From Planotetraspora thailandica (GTDB taxonomy: Bacteria; Actinomycetota; Actinomycetes; Streptosporangiales; Streptosporangiaceae), in NCBI RefSeq assembly GCF_016863335.1, contig NZ_BOOR01000007.1, forward strand, positions 372,001 to 436,000: a stretch of 64,000 nucleotides of DNA, in the 5' to 3' direction. Both the position numbers and the translations under genes were made by a program. This document shows, piece by piece, positions 61,018-64,000 of the stretch. The number at the start of each line of letters is the position of its first letter. Position 1 is the stretch's first letter. Under the pieces are notes generated by a model that was not told where the DNA came from, ran no database searches, and saw only the letters and a list, made by a program, of their open reading frames with translations.

Positions 61018-62903
61018 CACGACTCCTTGACCGCGGCGTCGTAGTCCGCCAGCTCGTCCTCGGTGAGGTACTTCTCCAACTCGGCCCGGTCGAACAACGT
61101 GATCAGATCCCCGCGCATGGAAGGCTGGACCCTCTCTTCGACCGTAACCCCGGAGGCGTCCGGACCGGCGGAGCAGACCAGGAGCTTTCGCCGCCATTCG
61201 GGCGACATGCCGGGGAAGTCGTCGCGGGTGTGCCCGCCGCGGCTCTCCTCGCGCAGCAGCGCGGCCCGGGCCACGCATTCGCTGACGAGCAGCATGTTCC
61301 GCAGGTCGATGGCCAGGTGCCAGCCGGGGTTGTAGATCCGGCTGCCGGCCGAGGCGGTGTTCTTCGACCGCTCCTTGAGCTTCTCGACGACCTGGAGCGC
61401 CTCGGAGATCTCCTCGGACTTGCGGATGATGCCGACCAGGTCGTTCATCGTGCGCTGGAGTTCGTGGTGGACCTCGTAGGGGTTCTCTCCGCCGGTGCGC
61501 TGCAGCGGGGCGATCGCCTCCGCCTCGGCCTCCTCGACGCCCGCCGGCACAGGACGTGCGGCCAGGCCGTCGACGTACGCGGACGCGCCCAGGCCCGCCC
61601 GCCGGCCGAAGACCAGCAGGTCGGACAGGGAGTTGCCGCCGAGGCGGTTGGATCCGTGCATGCCGCCGGAGACCTCGCCCGCGGCGAACAGGCCCGGCAC
61701 GGACGCGGCGCCGGTGTCCGCCTCGACCTCCACGCCGCCCATGACGTAGTGGCAGGTCGGGCCGACCTGCATGGGCTCCTGGGTGATGTCCACGTCCGCC
61801 AGTTCCTTGAACTGGTGGTGCATGGACGGCAGGCGCTTGACGATCTCGGCGGCGGGAAGCCGGCTCGACACGTCCAGGAAGACGCCGCCCTGCGGCGATC
61901 CACGGCCCGCCTTGACCTCGGCGTTGATGGCCCTGGCCACCTCGTCACGCGGCAGCAGCTCCGGAGGACGGCGGTTGTTGGCCTGGTCGGTGTACCAGCG
62001 GTCGCCCTCCTCCTCGGTCGTCGCGTATTTGTCCTTGAACACGTCCGGCACGTAGTCGAACATGAACCGGCGGCCCTCGGAGTTGCGCAGCACGCCGCCG
62101 TCACCGCGGACCGACTCGGTGACGAGGATGCCCCGCACCGACGGAGGCCAGACCATGCCTGTCGGGTGGAACTGGATGAACTCCATGTTGATCAGCTTGG
62201 CGCCGGCGAGCAGGGCCAGCGCGTGCCCGTCACCCGTGTACTCCCAGGAGTTCGAGGTGACGACGTACGACTTGCCGATGCCGCCGGTGGCGAGCACGAC
62301 GGCGGGCGCGTCGAAGACGATGAAGTCTCCCGTCTCGCGCCAGTAGCCGAAGGCCCCCGCGATCTTGTCGCCGTCCTTAAGCAGCCTGGTGACCGTGCAC
62401 TCGGCGAACACCTTGATGAACGCCTCGGGGTCGCCGTGCTCACGCTCGTCCTGCTGCTGAAGTGCGACGACGCGCTGCTGGAGCGTGCGGATCAGCTCCA
62501 GGCCGGTACGGTCGCCCACGTGGGCGAGGCGGGGGTACTCGTGGCCGCCGAAGTTCCGCTGGCTGATCTTGCCGTCCTTGGTGCGGTCGAAGAGCGCGCC
62601 CCACTCCTCGAGCTCCCAGACCCGGTCCGGGGCCTCCTTGGCGTGCAGTTCGGCCATGCGCCAGTTGTTGAGGAACTTGCCGCCCCGCATGGTGTCGCGG
62701 AAGTGCACCATCCAGTTGTCGTCGGGGTTGACGTTCCCCATTGCGGCGGCGGCGCCGCCCTCGGCCATGACCGTGTGGGCCTTGCCGAACAGCGACTTGC
62801 AGATGATGGCGGTCCGCTTGCCCTGCTGCCGCGCCTCGATCGCCGCGCGCAGGCCTGCTCCGCCGGCTCCGATGACGACGACGTCGTATTCGTGACGCTC
62901 CAC
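61017..62903 (-). CDS. sdhA: Succinate dehydrogenase flavoprotein subunit
   Basis: Catalytic subunit of 628 residues oxidising succinate to fumarate. N-terminal FAD site VVIGAGGAGLRAAIEA, covalent-flavin His43 in KAHTVMAEGG, active-site segments IQFHPTGMVWPPSVRGILVT and ESVRGDGGVLRNSEGRRFM, and GPTCHYVMGGVEVEADT with SGGMHGSNRLGGNSLSDLLV. It starts 10 bp after sdhC. Product fumarate feeds the two fumarases encoded in this window. Confidence 0.96.
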   Translation of the reverse strand: MERHEYDVVVIGAGGAGLRAAIEARQQGKRTAIICKSLFGKAHTVMAEGGAAAAMGNVNPDDNWMVHFRDTMRGGKFLNNWRMAELHAKEAPDRVWELEEWGALFDRTKDGKISQRNFGGHEYPRLAHVGDRTGLELIRTLQQRVVALQQQDEREHGDPEAFIKVFAECTVTRLLKDGDKIAGAFGYWRETGDFIVFDAPAVVLATGGIGKSYVVTSNSWEYTGDGHALALLAGAKLINMEFIQFHPTGMVWPPSVRGILVTESVRGDGGVLRNSEGRRFMFDYVPDVFKDKYATTEEEGDRWYTDQANNRRPPELLPRDEVARAINAEVKAGRGSPQGGVFLDVSSRLPAAEIVKRLPSMHHQFKELADVDITQEPMQVGPTCHYVMGGVEVEADTGAASVPGLFAAGEVSGGMHGSNRLGGNSLSDLLVFGRRAGLGASAYVDGLAARPVPAGVEEAEAEAIAPLQRTGGENPYEVHHELQRTMNDLVGIIRKSEEISEALQVVEKLKERSKNTASAGSRIYNPGWHLAIDLRNMLLVSECVARAALLREESRGGHTRDDFPGMSPEWRRKLLVCSAGPDASGVTVEERVQPSMRGDLITLFDRAELEKYLTEDELADYDAAVKES

Positions 62904-62913
62904 GTTGAGATCC

Positions 62914-63714
62914 TTAAGCGAACGGGAAGTTGATGACGCCCTTGGCGACCAGCCGCACGTACAGGTCGGCGATCATGACCGAGTACATCGAGGCCCAGGC
63001 GAACTGCTGGTGCCTGGCATTGAGCTTCGAGACGAAGGTCCACGCCTTGTACCGCAGCGGATGCTTCGAGAAGTGGTTCAGGCGGCCGGCGGTGATGTGG
63101 CGGCAGGAGTGGCAGCCGAGGGTGTAGCAGAAGATCAGAACGGCGTTGGCCAGCAGGATGAGCGTGCCGAGGCCCACGTGGCCCCAGTTGCCGTGCTCGT
63201 CGCGGAACGCGAGGACCGCGTCGTAGGCGAGGATCGCGCCGATGACCACCGCGAGGTAGAAGAAGTAGCGGTGGACGTTCTGGATGATCAGCGGGAGCCT
63301 GGTCTCACCCGAGTACTTCGTGTGAGGCTCGGAGACGGCGCAGGCCGGCGGCGACAGCCAGAACGACCGGTAGTAGGACTTGCGGTAGTAGTAACAGGTC
63401 AGCCGGAACCCACCCGGCAGGCCGAGGATCAACAGGCCGGGCGGCAGGGTGTACCAGTCCCCGAACGGCGCGAGGCCCAGGAAGCGTGCTCCTTCGGGGC
63501 ACGAGGTCGCCAGGCAGGGCGACGAGAAGGGTGCGATGTACGGCTCGGCGAAGTAGCTCTTGTCGAGGATCGCCCAAATTCCATAGATCAGGAACGACAT
63601 GAGCCCGGCGAAGGTCAGCGCCGGAGTCAGCCACCACCTGTCTGTGCGTAGCGTGCGCACATTGAGTTGCGCGCGTTGCTTCCTTATGGGGCTCTCGGCC
63701 GTTGTCTGGGTCAT
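62914..63714 (-). CDS. sdhC: Succinate dehydrogenase cytochrome b-like membrane anchor
   Basis: Membrane anchor of 266 residues with five probable helices (ALTFAGLMSFLIYGIWAILD, TLPPGLLILGLPGGFRLTCY, FFYLAVVIGAILAYDAVLAF, LGTLILLANAVLIFCYTLGC, MYSVMIADLYVRLV). Haem or quinone ligand candidates are His in QNVHRYFFY and GCHSCRHITAGR. A Cys pair (SSPCLATSCPEG) lies in an outer loop. ATG 63714 is chosen over longer starts because MTQTTAESPIRKQ begins the cytosolic tail. Resembles Rv0249c of mycobacterial Sdh1. Confidence 0.9.
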   Translation of the reverse strand: MTQTTAESPIRKQRAQLNVRTLRTDRWWLTPALTFAGLMSFLIYGIWAILDKSYFAEPYIAPFSSPCLATSCPEGARFLGLAPFGDWYTLPPGLLILGLPGGFRLTCYYYRKSYYRSFWLSPPACAVSEPHTKYSGETRLPLIIQNVHRYFFYLAVVIGAILAYDAVLAFRDEHGNWGHVGLGTLILLANAVLIFCYTLGCHSCRHITAGRLNHFSKHPLRYKAWTFVSKLNARHQQFAWASMYSVMIADLYVRLVAKGVINFPFA

Positions 63715-63816
63715 CAGAGACTTTCCACCCTCTGGCACGCGTATGGTGGGGGAAACATTACGACGGCCGCATCCCAAAGTGTGAGGAGCGTCACTCCCAA
63801 CCGTCTGTGATTCCCG

Positions 63817-64000
63817 TCACTTCCCCGGCAGTTTGACCACGGTCACGAAGAAATCGTCGATCTGTCGCACTACCCGGATGAACTGGTTGAAATCAACCGG
63901 TTTCGTTACGTACGCGTTGGCGTGCAGGTTGTAACCCTTGAGGATATCCTGCTCCGCTTCCGATGTGGTAAGGATCACCACCGGGATGGCTCGCAGCGTG
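63817..64000 (-). CDS. Response regulator receiver domain, C-terminal part (cut by window edge)
   Basis: The last 60 codons of a CheY/Rcp1-like receiver. It reads [40 protein letters not shown] and [19 protein letters not shown] before the stop at 63819-63817. LTTS and TKPVD carry the conserved Thr/Ser and Lys of receivers. No output domain follows, so it is a single-domain regulator. In many actinobacteria such proteins accompany phytochrome-like or GAF kinases; the partner would lie beyond 64000. Confidence 0.85.
   Translation of the reverse strand, partial: TLRAIPVVILTTSEAEQDILKGYNLHANAYVTKPVDFNQFIRVVRQIDDFFVTVVKLPGK

Noticed and set aside
61230-62933. 567-codon open frame on the + strand
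   Set aside because: It mirrors sdhA; the codon-position bias supports the minus-strand gene.

Overview
The window is high-GC actinobacterial chromosome. Gene content and order (xseA/xseB/ispH/DUF6542/rmuC/ychF, a class I fumarase beside serine/threonine kinases, an actinobacterial-type three-subunit succinate dehydrogenase, an AfsQ-like two-component system, TIGR04222-DUF692 genes), frequent GTG starts, four-base stop/start overlaps and many start codons sitting 6-8 nt after a TANNNT -10 box (leaderless mRNAs) fit a filamentous actinomycete. Streptosporangiales is the best guess; this is inference, because no rRNA gene is present.

Layout. 0-4 kb: a secreted NlpC/P60 hydrolase cut by the window edge, a TetR/drug-efflux pair with a visible operator, and a conserved hypothetical gene. 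4.1-6.1 kb: GTP-dependent PEP carboxykinase carrying an in-frame tandem repeat. 6.1-8.5 kb: a translationally coupled trio made of a membrane protein with a Cys/Gly-rich tail, a DUF692 multinuclear iron oxidase-like enzyme and a small partner, preceded by a structured leader. 8.5-14.5 kb: a cis-prenyltransferase, PhoH (PIN-ATPase) behind a structured leader, an AfsQ1/AfsQ2-like system with a secreted protein, and a lytic transglycosylase behind a CRP-type site. 14.7-16.6 kb: a glycosyltransferase. 16.6-23 kb: a five-gene 3-hydroxybutyrate (oligomer) catabolic operon.

23-29.2 kb holds class II fumarase, two Ser/Thr kinases and class I fumarase. 29.4-36.5 kb holds transporters, a MocR regulator, IolB, a DUF1707 protein, a HigBA-like toxin-antitoxin pair and class II fructose-1,6-bisphosphatase. 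36.6-46.2 kb is a housekeeping block (DUF4245, XseB, AsnB, XseA, a lipid-droplet protein, IspH, DUF6542, RmuC, YchF) in which asnB separates the two exonuclease VII subunits. 46.4-47.1 kb is a two-domain VOC protein.

47.6-58.7 kb is a contiguous set of type IV secretion-like genes: TcpC/VirB8-like, a small two-helix membrane protein, a TcpE-domain protein fused to a MinD-like ATPase with an altered Walker A, VirB4, TrbL/VirB6, a lipoprotein-sized accessory protein, and a lytic transglycosylase-NlpC/P60. No relaxase, integrase, coupling ATPase or attachment site is visible, so it looks like a resident envelope-spanning machine rather than a mobile element. A MIRU-like repeat sits between two of its genes. 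58.7-64 kb ends with a Nudix hydrolase, a Thr/Pro-rich membrane protein, sdhCAB and a response-regulator fragment.

Together the metabolic genes cover the C4/gluconeogenic node (PckG, GlpX, two fumarases, succinate dehydrogenase) and 3-hydroxybutyrate entry. Similar GntR-type palindromes precede pckG and glpX. The best candidates for undescribed biology are the DUF692 trio with its leader RNA, the relaxase-less secretion cluster with its degenerate ATPase fusion, and the repeat family that occurs both inside pckG and between two secretion genes.
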